Shown piece by piece: positions 8,747 through 17,700 of a stretch of 64,000 nt of DNA (positions are counted from its first letter, which is position 1; the number at the start of each line of letters is the position of its first letter). Origin of the DNA: Singulisphaera acidiphila DSM 18658 (GTDB lineage Bacteria > Planctomycetota > Planctomycetia > Isosphaerales > Isosphaeraceae); contig NC_019892.1 in assembly GCF_000242455.2 (NCBI RefSeq), positions 1,798,001 to 1,862,000 on the forward strand. The letters are read 5' to 3'. The notes under the pieces were generated by a model. That model was not told where the DNA came from. It saw only the letters and a list, made by a program, of their open reading frames with translations, and ran no database searches. The translations under genes were made by a program, and so were the position numbers.

Positions 8747-9958
8747 TCAGGCACCAAACTTCTGGAGCCGGCCCGCGTGGGCCAAGGCCAGCGGCATCAG
8801 GTCTTTGGCCAGGAACTGGCCGAGTCCCCCCTGGAGGCAGGGCCGTTCGCCAAAGGTCGTGACGAGGTCGGGGCGACTCGTCGCGGGGGCCCAGATCAAG
8901 GTGGGCACGGGATGGAAGCTGTGCGCTCGCATTCGGCTGGGCGTCGAATGGTCGCCCGTCACGATCAGGACGTCGGGAGCCAGCGCCCTGAGCTTGCGCA
9001 CTTCGGCGTCGAGCGCCTCGATCATCGCCACCTTGCGGGGGAAGTCGCCGTCTTCCCCGGTGCTGTCGGTGTACTTGTAATGGATGAAGAAGAAGTCATA
9101 CGCGTCCCAGTTGGCCTTCGCCACCTCGATCTGGTCGGCGAGCGTCTTGCCCGGTTCCACGACCGTCATGCCGACCAGGCGGGCCAGGCCGCGGTACATC
9201 GGGTAGACGGCGATCGCCACCGGCTTGATCCCGTAGACCTCTTCCATCGTGTCGATCTTGGGGAACTTGGCGAACCCGCGAAGCATCAGGAAGTTGGCCG
9301 GCTTTTCTTCCTTGAGGATCGCCTTGGCCTGGCGGAGGAACTCGGCGGCGATCTTCGCGGTCTTCTCCGAGGCGGCATCCTCCCCCTTCGGTTCAAGGGT
9401 GAGCAGACCGGTCGAGAGGGGGTCTGTATCGCAGACGCGATCCCCCAGCCCTTCGCCACGGAAGCGGACGACGAGGCGGTATTCGCGGACCGGCTCGACG
9501 AGCACCTCGACGCCCTCGATCTTGATCCCGGCCTGGAGCTTGGCGACGAGCGCCTCGCAGGTCTCGGTTGGGATCCGGCCGGCGCGACGGTCGGTCACGT
9601 GTCCTTCGGCGTCGATTGTGCAGAAGTTGCCTCGGATCGCCACGTCCTTCGGGCCGACCTCGACGCCGATCCCAAGCGCTTCGAGAACGCCACGGCCGAT
9701 GTCGTGAACGAGGGGGTCATACCCGAAGAGTCCCAGGTGGCCCGGACCCGACCCCGGGGTGATTCCAGGAGCGACCGGCGTGCTCAGGCCGACGGTTCCC
9801 TCGGCCGCGAATGCGTCGAGGTTGGGCGTCACCGCGGTCTCGAGCTCGGTCTTCCCACCTGGTTCGATGGGCAGTCCGCCGAGGCCGTCGGCGACGAGCA
9901 GAACGATCTTGGTTTTATTCGGCTCGCGAAGTTGGCGAATCAGGTCTTGCGTCGACAT
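8747..9958 (-). CDS. apgM: 2,3-bisphosphoglycerate-independent phosphoglycerate mutase, archaeal type
   Basis: Interconverts 3- and 2-phosphoglycerate in glycolysis and gluconeogenesis in the cytosol. The 403 residues show the alkaline-phosphatase-like metalloenzyme plan of ApgM: KIVLLVADGLGG with the first metal-binding Asp, TPGSGPGHLGLFGYDP around the phospho-acceptor serine, PMYRGLARLVGM, and C-terminal metal ligands in VTGDHSTPSRM and RAHSFHPVP. Length fits the family (about 400-430). ATG 9958 is chosen because homologues begin near there; the in-frame ATG 9994 adds 12 unconserved residues. Confidence 0.93.
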   Translation of the reverse strand: MSTQDLIRQLREPNKTKIVLLVADGLGGLPIEPGGKTELETAVTPNLDAFAAEGTVGLSTPVAPGITPGSGPGHLGLFGYDPLVHDIGRGVLEALGIGVEVGPKDVAIRGNFCTIDAEGHVTDRRAGRIPTETCEALVAKLQAGIKIEGVEVLVEPVREYRLVVRFRGEGLGDRVCDTDPLSTGLLTLEPKGEDAASEKTAKIAAEFLRQAKAILKEEKPANFLMLRGFAKFPKIDTMEEVYGIKPVAIAVYPMYRGLARLVGMTVVEPGKTLADQIEVAKANWDAYDFFFIHYKYTDSTGEDGDFPRKVAMIEALDAEVRKLRALAPDVLIVTGDHSTPSRMRAHSFHPVPTLIWAPATSRPDLVTTFGERPCLQGGLGQFLAKDLMPLALAHAGRLQKFGA

Positions 9959-10117
9959 CGATCGATTCTCTTGAAGAGGGCTGGCGGGGTGCAATCACGC
10001 CCGAAAGAAGGCGTGCGTTCCCTTCAATGGGTTGAACGAATAAAAAAAAGGGGGCGGCTGGCGGTTTCCTCTCCGACGGGTGGCCGCGGATCCATCCACC
10101 GGGCCACCCCTTTGAGG

Positions 10118-11557
10118 TTACTTGCTCTCGTCTTTCGACGGAGACTCATAGGTCATCTCGGTCTTCGTGGCCCGGAATGCGGCTTCGACGAGCGGCCCGG
10201 TCGTTTCCTGAGAAAAGCCTTCGACGACCACCACATCTTGTCCCCGGCGCTCGATGAGCGGTACAGCCTCCTTGGCGAGCTTCTGGACGGCCTCGGCGGC
10301 TCCTTCGGCCTCGTCGGCAACCTTGGTCTTCTGGAAGTCGGCGTAGCCGCGCTCGAACTCGCGTGCGTCTTCCTCGGTGTCCCAGGTGGAGAACCAGACC
10401 AGGCCGAGTCGTTCGTTCGGGCCTTCGAAGACGGCGAAGCGATCGCCGTCCCAGCCGGCCGCCGCCTTCTTGCCGCCGTGGCGGCGAAGCAAAATTCCGA
10501 GCTGCATCTCGCCGACGACGTTGCGGCCGAGTTCTTTCCAACCCTCCCCTGCCTCGAGCTTTCCGAGGTCGATGGCAGTCGGCGAATCGGGCTTCGCTTG
10601 GTATTTCTCGGGGTGAAGAATCTGCTCGGTGGAGAGGGGCGGCCGCTTGTACGCCTCGCTCAGCGCTGACCAGCCCCCTTCGTTCGTCAGGTGAGCGCAG
10701 AAGACCAGGCCACGGAGGTACGGGAAGATCATCGTCTCGGAGAGCACCACCGGGGCTTCACGCAGGCTGGTCCCACCGGCCAGGGGCATGAACGGCATCA
10801 TCAGGCTGAAGACGCGGTCGAGTCCGGCCGCCGGCATCTTTGGAGCCTCGGTCCCGGTCCAGTCTTCCATCTGGGCCCCGAACATCGTCAGGGTTGCCTC
10901 TCCCTCGATCAGCGCGGAGAGCGCCAGGTCCCGATCGTCGTCCCGTTTGATCGAAGACTGCATCTTGTCGAGGTTGAAGTTCTGATCGGCCAGGGCATGG
11001 GTCAACTCATGGGCGATGACCGTCTTGTTCTCATCCTTATCGAACCCGGCCTTCTTGCCCAGGAGCCGCTCAAGGAAGGTCGGCGGCTTCTCGGCCTTGG
11101 CGGCGGGTTCCTTGATCAGGTGCATGGTCTTGGTCTTGGTGTCGTAGAAGGCGGCGATCTCTTCGGAGTAGACCTTGACCATCGTCTCCTTCAGGTTGAA
11201 GTTGCGGGGCAAGAGCCCGAGCACCTTCATGCCGAGCTCATTGGCTCTGAACTCGGCCGGAGTCATCTCGGCGTCGATCTCTTTGATGAGCATTGCGCTC
11301 ATGTCTTCACGATTTGTGACATCCCGTTTGACTTCATGCTTGAAGGAGAGTTTCCGCATCCCGGGCAGGAGTTGCTCGAACGCCCGCTTGTAGAGCACCA
11401 CGGCTTCGGTCGTGCTTCCCTTGTCGGCCAGGGCGTCTCCTTCGGCGAGAAGCTTTCTCCCGGCTGAGACGTCGGCGTCGAGGTCCGCGAAAACCAGGCT
11501 CGGGATGAGGAAAAAGCCCAGCACAAAAGTCGAGAAGAGCCGACCAGTTTTCGACAT
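10118..11557 (-). CDS. exported HExxH zinc metallopeptidase-like protein
   Basis: A 479-residue secreted or periplasmic protein. The N-terminus is a signal peptide (FSTFVLGFFLIPSLVFA). HELTH at residues 183-187 (VIAHELTHALADQ) gives two zinc ligands and the catalytic Glu; IEGEAT at 217-222 offers the third ligand as in gluzincins. An N-terminal helical, TPR-like part (residues 25-75) precedes it. A lysine-rich insert (about 150-178) sits just before the active site. AAGGAAAG precedes the ATG. Only 11 bp separate it from the stop of the upstream membrane protein on the same strand, so they are probably one operon. The substrate is unknown. Confidence 0.8.
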   Translation of the reverse strand: MSKTGRLFSTFVLGFFLIPSLVFADLDADVSAGRKLLAEGDALADKGSTTEAVVLYKRAFEQLLPGMRKLSFKHEVKRDVTNREDMSAMLIKEIDAEMTPAEFRANELGMKVLGLLPRNFNLKETMVKVYSEEIAAFYDTKTKTMHLIKEPAAKAEKPPTFLERLLGKKAGFDKDENKTVIAHELTHALADQNFNLDKMQSSIKRDDDRDLALSALIEGEATLTMFGAQMEDWTGTEAPKMPAAGLDRVFSLMMPFMPLAGGTSLREAPVVLSETMIFPYLRGLVFCAHLTNEGGWSALSEAYKRPPLSTEQILHPEKYQAKPDSPTAIDLGKLEAGEGWKELGRNVVGEMQLGILLRRHGGKKAAAGWDGDRFAVFEGPNERLGLVWFSTWDTEEDAREFERGYADFQKTKVADEAEGAAEAVQKLAKEAVPLIERRGQDVVVVEGFSQETTGPLVEAAFRATKTEMTYESPSKDESK

Positions 11558-11568
11558 AGACTTTCCTT

Positions 11569-12753
11569 TTAGTGTGGCCTTTGCCCGTTGGCGAAACTGG
11601 GAACCGGCGCGGAGCCGGCGACCGAATGCCCTGTGGTCGCTGAGGGGGGCATTGCGACGAGGAGACGCGCCGCCCTGACACGGACTTCGTCGCCGTCCCT
11701 CGGCCCTCCGGGCGTGCCCAACAAGCGATCGACGCCGTTGGCAACATAGTCGAAAATCATCGGCTCAGGATAGCCCCAAGCCCGCATCATCTCGACCTTG
11801 ATCTTCAGGGACGACCGCGCATAGGTTGTCGACACGATCTTGTTGATGTGCGCTCGAATCTCCGGCAATGTCGTCCGGCCGTAATCGTTGCAGAGCGCTT
11901 CGATGTCTTGGCCCACGTTCGGGCGTCGCGACCTCAACAGTTCTTTGAGCGATCGATGGAAGGGGATTCGGTTGGCCTCGGCCTTCTTGATCACCCGGCT
12001 GACCTCGAGAAATCGCACCTGAGGTTTCAGTTCCTCGATCTTGCGCATCTCGGCCGCCTTGTGTTCCGCCTCGTCGCGAATTTCGGCGAGGACCTGCTCC
12101 TTCGTGACCTCGGGGGCGGGTTCGGCGACCACCGGACGAGGCGGCGGCGGATCGGCAGCCACCACTGGGGGAGGCTCCTCCAGCTTGGCAATGGGGGCCG
12201 GGTTCCGAATGCTCTCGAGTTTGGAGTCGTGCGCCGCCTCCGCGTGCTCCGTGGCGGGAGCCGCTGGCTTGGCTTCAAGCGTGGGCGCGGGGACGTTCCC
12301 ACCATGCCGATCGGCCGGGGGGGGCGAAGCGACCGAACTCGAGGCCAACGGTGGCATCAGATCATCCAGATCCGGGAGTTCCGGGAGGGCGGATGCCGTT
12401 GCGGGGGACCGTGGGGGCGAAGGGGGCGTGGGCGTGGCGGCGGCCGTGGCCGCGTCGTCCGGCGCTGCGGCCCCTTCGTGGTTCACCGGTTCTGCCGGAG
12501 TGGGGCGTTCAGGCTTCGGTTCGACCAGCGCTGTCGCTTGCGGCGGCGCTGGAGGGGGGACGAGAATGGGGGTCTCGCGCCGGAAGTCGAGGATTACCAA
12601 GACTGCGACCAGGATTAAGAGTGGCGGGATCAAGAGCGAGGGGAAACCTCGATCGCGGTACTCGATGACGACCTTGGGCGGCGGAGTGGCCGCAGGTTGT
12701 TCAACCGGCGGGGAATCCTCACCTTCGATCGAGAAGTCCGGTTCGTCGATCAT
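11569..12753 (-). CDS. membrane-anchored proline-rich protein of unknown function
   Basis: A 394-residue protein from ATG 12753, with TGAGGAG five bases upstream. A short acidic cytoplasmic head (MIDEPDFSIEGEDS) leads to one membrane helix at about residues 38-60 (SLLIPPLLILVAVLVILDF), then a long region rich in Pro, Ala and Glu (about 65-240), and a C-terminal helical domain (SRVIKKAEANRIPFHRSLKELL, LPEIRAHINKIVSTTYA, MRAWGYPEPMIFDYV). The plan of anchor, flexible linker and folded domain suggests a periplasm-spanning or scaffold protein. It lies between fumC and the metallopeptidase on the same strand, tightly packed. Confidence 0.7.
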   Translation of the reverse strand: MIDEPDFSIEGEDSPPVEQPAATPPPKVVIEYRDRGFPSLLIPPLLILVAVLVILDFRRETPILVPPPAPPQATALVEPKPERPTPAEPVNHEGAAAPDDAATAAATPTPPSPPRSPATASALPELPDLDDLMPPLASSSVASPPPADRHGGNVPAPTLEAKPAAPATEHAEAAHDSKLESIRNPAPIAKLEEPPPVVAADPPPPRPVVAEPAPEVTKEQVLAEIRDEAEHKAAEMRKIEELKPQVRFLEVSRVIKKAEANRIPFHRSLKELLRSRRPNVGQDIEALCNDYGRTTLPEIRAHINKIVSTTYARSSLKIKVEMMRAWGYPEPMIFDYVANGVDRLLGTPGGPRDGDEVRVRAARLLVAMPPSATTGHSVAGSAPVPSFANGQRPH

Positions 12754-12835
12754 CGTGCTCCTCACTTCCGCGTAGCCATCCTGTGACGAACGACGTCCAA
12801 CAGACATCACATGCCAAGTTCGGAGGGGGATTCGC

Positions 12836-14377
12836 TCATCCTCCTCCTGAGCCACCCACTCCTGTCCCTCGGACCGTCTGGCCGCGCGGGTCGAGCAGGG
12901 TCTCGATTTCCTGGGCCGACGGATAGTTTCCCTTCTTTTTGAGGGTCTCGGCGGAGGCCGAACCACCGAGCACGGACTCGACCTCTTCGGGCGTCTTCCC
13001 GACAAGGCTCAGCGCGATCTCGCGCACGTTGACCTTGTCATGGTAGGCCTTCTTGGCGATGGCCGAGGCGTTGTCGTAGCCGATTCGGGGGGCCAGGGCG
13101 GTGCACATCGCCAGGCTCCGTTCGATCTGGTCCCGACACCCGTTCACGTCGGCTTCGATCCGGACCACCCCGACGGCCTTGCTACCTGCGAGGAACTGTT
13201 CGGCATCCACGCATTTGTCGGCCAGGTGCTCAGCCGCGTTGGCCAGCAGGTCGATCGACTGGAGCAGGTTGAAGGCGAGGACCGGCATCATGACGTTGAG
13301 GTCGAAGTTCGAGCCGAGAGCATTGGCCCAGGCGATGGTCGCGTCGTTGCCGACGACCTGGGCGGTGACCATCATCACGGCCTCGGGGATCACCGGGTTG
13401 ACCTTGGCGGGCATGATCGAACTCCCCGGCTGAAGCTCGGGGATCTGGATTTCGCCGATCCCGCACCGGGGACCCGAGGCGAGCCAGCGAATATTGTTGG
13501 CGATATTGGAGAGGCTGATCGCAACCGTTTTGAGGGTCGAGGACACCTCCACGGCGGCGTCGCGGTTCGCCATCGCCTCGAAGGGGTTGCCTGCCGGACG
13601 GAACGACAAGCCCGTATCCTGGCTCAGTTTCGCGGCCATCCGCTTGGGGAACTCGGCGTGCGTGTTGATTCCGGTGCCCACGGCCGTCCCGCCGATCGCC
13701 AGCTCGACGAGCGATTCGCGGCTTCGGTTCAGCCTTGAGACTCCGTGGTGGACCTGTGCGGCGTATCCCGAGAACTCCTGGCCGAGTCGGATTGGGACGG
13801 CATCCTGGAGGTGGGTCCGGCCGATCTTGACGACCTCGTCGAAGGCACGCGCTTTCTCTTCGAGCCGTTCATGAAGGTGGGTCAACGCGGGGCTCAGATG
13901 CTTCTCGATCGCTTCCAGGGCGGCGATGTGGATGGCCGTCGGAATGACGTCGTTCGACGACTGCCCCATATTGACCGCGTCGTTGGGATGAACGGGCGTC
14001 TTGCCCCCGCGAACGCCGCCATTGAAGAACTCGTTGGCAACCCCGGCGATCACCTCATTCGCGTTCATGTTGGTCGAGGTACCGCTGCCGGTCTGGAAGA
14101 TGTCGACGACGAACTGATCGTCGTGCAAGCCATCCGCCACGGCCTGGGCGGCCAGGACGATCCGTTCGCCGAGGTCGGCTGGAAGTAAGCGGAGGTCCAT
14201 ATTGACCTGGGCCGCCGCCTTCTTGATCAGCCCGAGAGCACGAATGAACGACCGAGGGAACCGGAGCGGACTGATCTGGAAGTTTCGGCGGGCCCGTTCG
14301 GTCTGGGCTCCGTAGTAGGCCTCGACCGGGACGTCCATCCCTCCCATCGAATCCATTTCCACGCGAGTCTTGGCCAA
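12836..14377 (-). CDS. fumC: fumarate hydratase class II
   Basis: Reversible hydration of fumarate to L-malate in the citric acid cycle. The 513 residues carry the class II set: FQTGSGTSTNMNANEVIA (about 94-111), HPNDAVNMGQSSND (130-143), GRTHLQDAVPIRLGQEF (186-202) and the superfamily signature GSSIMPAKVNP (318-328). I place the start at TTG 14377, preceded by AGGGGAGAG, because it yields MAKTRVEMDSMG, the usual fumarase N-terminus; the frame from 14491 adds unrelated residues. It is longer than E. coli FumC (467), mostly from a C-terminal extension ending in GGSGGG. Confidence 0.95.
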   Translation of the reverse strand: MAKTRVEMDSMGGMDVPVEAYYGAQTERARRNFQISPLRFPRSFIRALGLIKKAAAQVNMDLRLLPADLGERIVLAAQAVADGLHDDQFVVDIFQTGSGTSTNMNANEVIAGVANEFFNGGVRGGKTPVHPNDAVNMGQSSNDVIPTAIHIAALEAIEKHLSPALTHLHERLEEKARAFDEVVKIGRTHLQDAVPIRLGQEFSGYAAQVHHGVSRLNRSRESLVELAIGGTAVGTGINTHAEFPKRMAAKLSQDTGLSFRPAGNPFEAMANRDAAVEVSSTLKTVAISLSNIANNIRWLASGPRCGIGEIQIPELQPGSSIMPAKVNPVIPEAVMMVTAQVVGNDATIAWANALGSNFDLNVMMPVLAFNLLQSIDLLANAAEHLADKCVDAEQFLAGSKAVGVVRIEADVNGCRDQIERSLAMCTALAPRIGYDNASAIAKKAYHDKVNVREIALSLVGKTPEEVESVLGGSASAETLKKKGNYPSAQEIETLLDPRGQTVRGTGVGGSGGG

Positions 14378-14705
14378 TGCAGCACTCTCCCCTTCTTCGG
14401 ATTTACCCGACGGGCGTAGAACGCCCCCTTCCCCAAGGGCCAGGAGCCTGACACGGACGTTTATCGTAGCAGATTGACCCGCTTCCCGCATGTCCAGACA
14501 GCGTCCGCGTCCGCCATTCCCTCGTCCGGTCGGGCTAGTCGCCGGGAATGACCAGGGGGTTCCTGCCTCACGGTGGAGAAGCGGCCGGGCCGTATTCCAG
14601 CGGCCGGGCTACGGCGAAACGATGCCGACGGACATCGTTTTTACTTGACTTTCCAAGAGGGGGCGACTCGCTTTTGCGTCGGGGCCTGATGTTGAGAATA
14701 GGAAA

Positions 14706-14743
14706 CGGCCCGAGCCGAGAATCTTGGTTCCCGACTCGGGCCG
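14706..14743 (-). terminator. hairpin downstream of the TPR gene
   Basis: CGGCCCGAG at 14706-14714 pairs with CTCGGGCCG at 14735-14743 around a 20-base loop, about 46 bp past the stop of the leftward TPR gene and upstream of fumC. There is no long T tract; its terminator role is inferred from position. Confidence 0.45.
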
Positions 14744-14789
14744 CTCGTGGATTTCATCAAACGTCGAGGCCTTTTGAGCCGTCGTTCGT

Positions 14790-17700
14790 TCAATTCGCCT
14801 TGATACGCAACTTCTTCATCACCGATTCCAGGTCGCTCGCCATGGTCGGGCTAAGCCGATCTCGGCCGGCAATCGCCTTTTCGAGATAGGTTCCCGCCTG
14901 GGCCGCGCGACGCCGGTCAGCGGCGAAGAGTTTGCCCATATGATAGTTCAGGACGGGGTGGTCGGGCGATTTGCGAAGCCCCTTGGCGTAGGAATCCTCC
15001 GCCTCGCGGGCCCGGCCGGTCGCCTCCTGGATGGAGCCGACGGTGTCAAAGAACTCGCTGGGCAAGGTGCCCGGGTCGACTCGTTTCAGGAATCCGTTGG
15101 CCAGTTCGAGGGCCTGGGCACTCCGGCCGAGGTGGGTGTGGAGGATCCAGGCTTTGTTGTTGATCGCCTCGACTGAGTTCGCGGTCGACTTCAGGACGAG
15201 GTCGTATTGCTCGACCGCTTTCTCGAAGTAGGGCTTGGCCTCGGTCGCGTCCTTGGTCTTCTCGGCGATTGAGAGCAGGAGGTCACCGTAGTTGAGGTGA
15301 ACCAGGGGGACGTCGAGCTTCGACGCCGCCTTCTTGGCCCAGGGAAGGGCGGCCGTCAACTGCCCGCTCTTGTGGTAGCCCACGGCGATGGCGAGCATCA
15401 GGTTCCCCTTCTCGTCGGAGTCGCCGATCTTGGCGGCCACTTTCTCCGCCTCGGCGAGTTCGTCAGCCGTCGCCGCGCGACCGTCCTCCCGCGTCTCGCT
15501 GAGACGTTGAATCAAGAGGGCCAGGCCGGCCGCATCTTCAGGATTGGCTTCGACGGCCTCGTTCAGGGTTGCGATCGCCTGTTTCCGATCCTTGAGGAGG
15601 ATCTGGATCTCGGATTTCTCATGATAGGCCTCCGCGAACCCGGGGTTCTTGCGGATCGCCGCCGAGAGGGTCTCGACGACTTCGGCGCGACGGGCGGCCA
15701 CTTGAGAGTCGGAGCCGGGCTGCGCGACGGTCGCTCGGGCCAGGAGGAGGACTGCGTCGGGCTGGTCGTTGTCGACTTCCAGGACCATCTTGGCCTGCTG
15801 AATCGCTTCGGTGTACTCGTTCAGCCTCAGCCGGGTCTGGCCGAGCATGAGTCGGACATCGAACTGCCTGGGGTTCCGCTCGAGGGCTTCGACATACGCC
15901 TCGGCCGTTTCCCGAAGCCTCCCCTGTGAGGCGTAGATCTTGGCCCGGGTCAGGGGGCCGCTCGACGATCCCTTGGAGATCTTGTCCATCTCCTGGGTGA
16001 TCGCCGTGGCGCGGGTGAGGTCGCCACGACGGGCGGCGAGGTCGCACTCAGCCTGGAGGAACGTCAGGTCGGTCGGGAATCGCGTGCGGAACTCACGGAT
16101 CATGCCGGCGACCTTCTCATTGAGGGTCTGCTCGACGTCCGGCTTGTTCTGCTGCGACGCCTGAATCGCCTGGAGCCCGACGACTCGGACCAGGTTGGCG
16201 GCGACCAGGGCATCCTTCGGGCTATCGGCCAGGAGCTGGCGAAGGACCCGTTCCGCGCCGGTCAAGTCGTTGTGCTTGCTGTAGATCTCCACGAGCATGC
16301 GCCGGAAGACCGGCTTGGGCCCGGCTTCGGCCTTGGCCTCGACATAGGCGATGGCCTCTTTGTCTCCCTTGAGCAACTGGATCACCCGGTACTTGGCGTG
16401 GACCAATTCTCTCGAGTCGGGCTGCAAGTCCAGGCCCTTTTCGAGCGTGGCCAAGGCCCGCTCCGAGGCGTTATCCTTGGGTTCGGTCAGGGAGTCCACC
16501 GCCGCCTGCATGAGGAAGAAAACGGCGGGCGGCTTCTCTTTGGTGGTCGCGGCGATCGCCTTGGTGAGGAGCGCGGAGGCCTCGTTGTACTTCTTGCCTC
16601 GAGCGAGGATGTAGGCCCGCGAAACCACCGCCGGCGGATGGGAGGGGTCGACCTGGATGACGTAATCGAGCTGGGCGAGGGCCGCCTCGTCTTCGTCGTG
16701 GACGCGATAAAAATTGGCTCCTCGGACGCGTTCGTCGAACGACGGCTTGGTCTTCGTGTCGTTGAGGAGCGAGGCGATCTCCCGCTTCGCGGTCGTCCAC
16801 TCGCCCTTGGCCGAGTAGGCCGTGACGAGTTGCCAGCGGTCGGCGCGGGTGAGCCCGCCGATATTGTTCTGGCCCTTGCCACGGAGGACTTCCAGCCGAT
16901 TGATCGCACTATCGGGGTCGCCAGTTTCGAGGGCGATGGCCGCCAGCGATGACTCAGCGGCGGTCATCAGCGAGAGTCCGCCGTCGACCTCCTTGGTCGG
17001 CTTGGCCCGTGCGATCTCTTCGAGTGACTCCCGCGCTTCCTCGGTCGACCCGGTGCGGCTATCGAGTTGGGCCTTCCAGAACTGAACGAGCTTGTTGCCG
17101 GGATCTTTCTTGAGAGCGGCATCAAAGTGAGTGACCGCGCCCGTCAGGTCGTTCTGGTCGAGTGCGAGTTGGGCATCGAGCAGGTCGCCAATCGCGGCCT
17201 CTTTCCAGCGTGTCCGGATTTTGCCGATGGTCGTGGCGACCGCGGCGTGGTCGTGCATTCTCAGGTCGAGCAGGGCGAGTTGGACCAGCGGCCCGGAGTT
17301 GTCGCTCCGGTCAGCCGCGGTCAGCAGGACCTTGCGGGCTTCTTCGGGCTTCTTGAGCGTGTCGGAAAGCAACTGGGCATGCGCCAAGGCGATACCGATG
17401 TTGTCGGGGTTGCGGGCGATGTATTGGGCCAGGACGGTGTTCGCCTCTTCCCCCTTCTCATCTTTCACCAGCATGGCTGCGTCGAGCCCTACCAGCTCAT
17501 CGCTGTCGGGGAAGCGCTTCCGCGCCTCGTCGAGGGTGGTTCTTGCTTCATCGTTCTTATCCTGCTCCTGAAGGATCAGGACGGCGAGGTGTTCGGCGGC
17601 CGCTCCCCCCGCGTTTTGCTGGCGAAGCGATTCAATGCGTTTGAGGGCTTCCTCCGGGCGTCCGAGCTGGCCGTCGATCTGGGCCAGTCGAAGCTGGACG

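Noticed and set aside
10037..10109. Possible terminator after the metallopeptidase gene
   Set aside because: A GGGTGGCC/GGCCACCC hairpin and a T-run on the minus strand are both present but separated by about 30 bases, so they do not form one intrinsic terminator.
8777..10669. 630-codon rightward open frame
   Set aside because: Antisense to apgM and the metallopeptidase; composition is that of reversed codons and both genes on the other strand have clear motifs.
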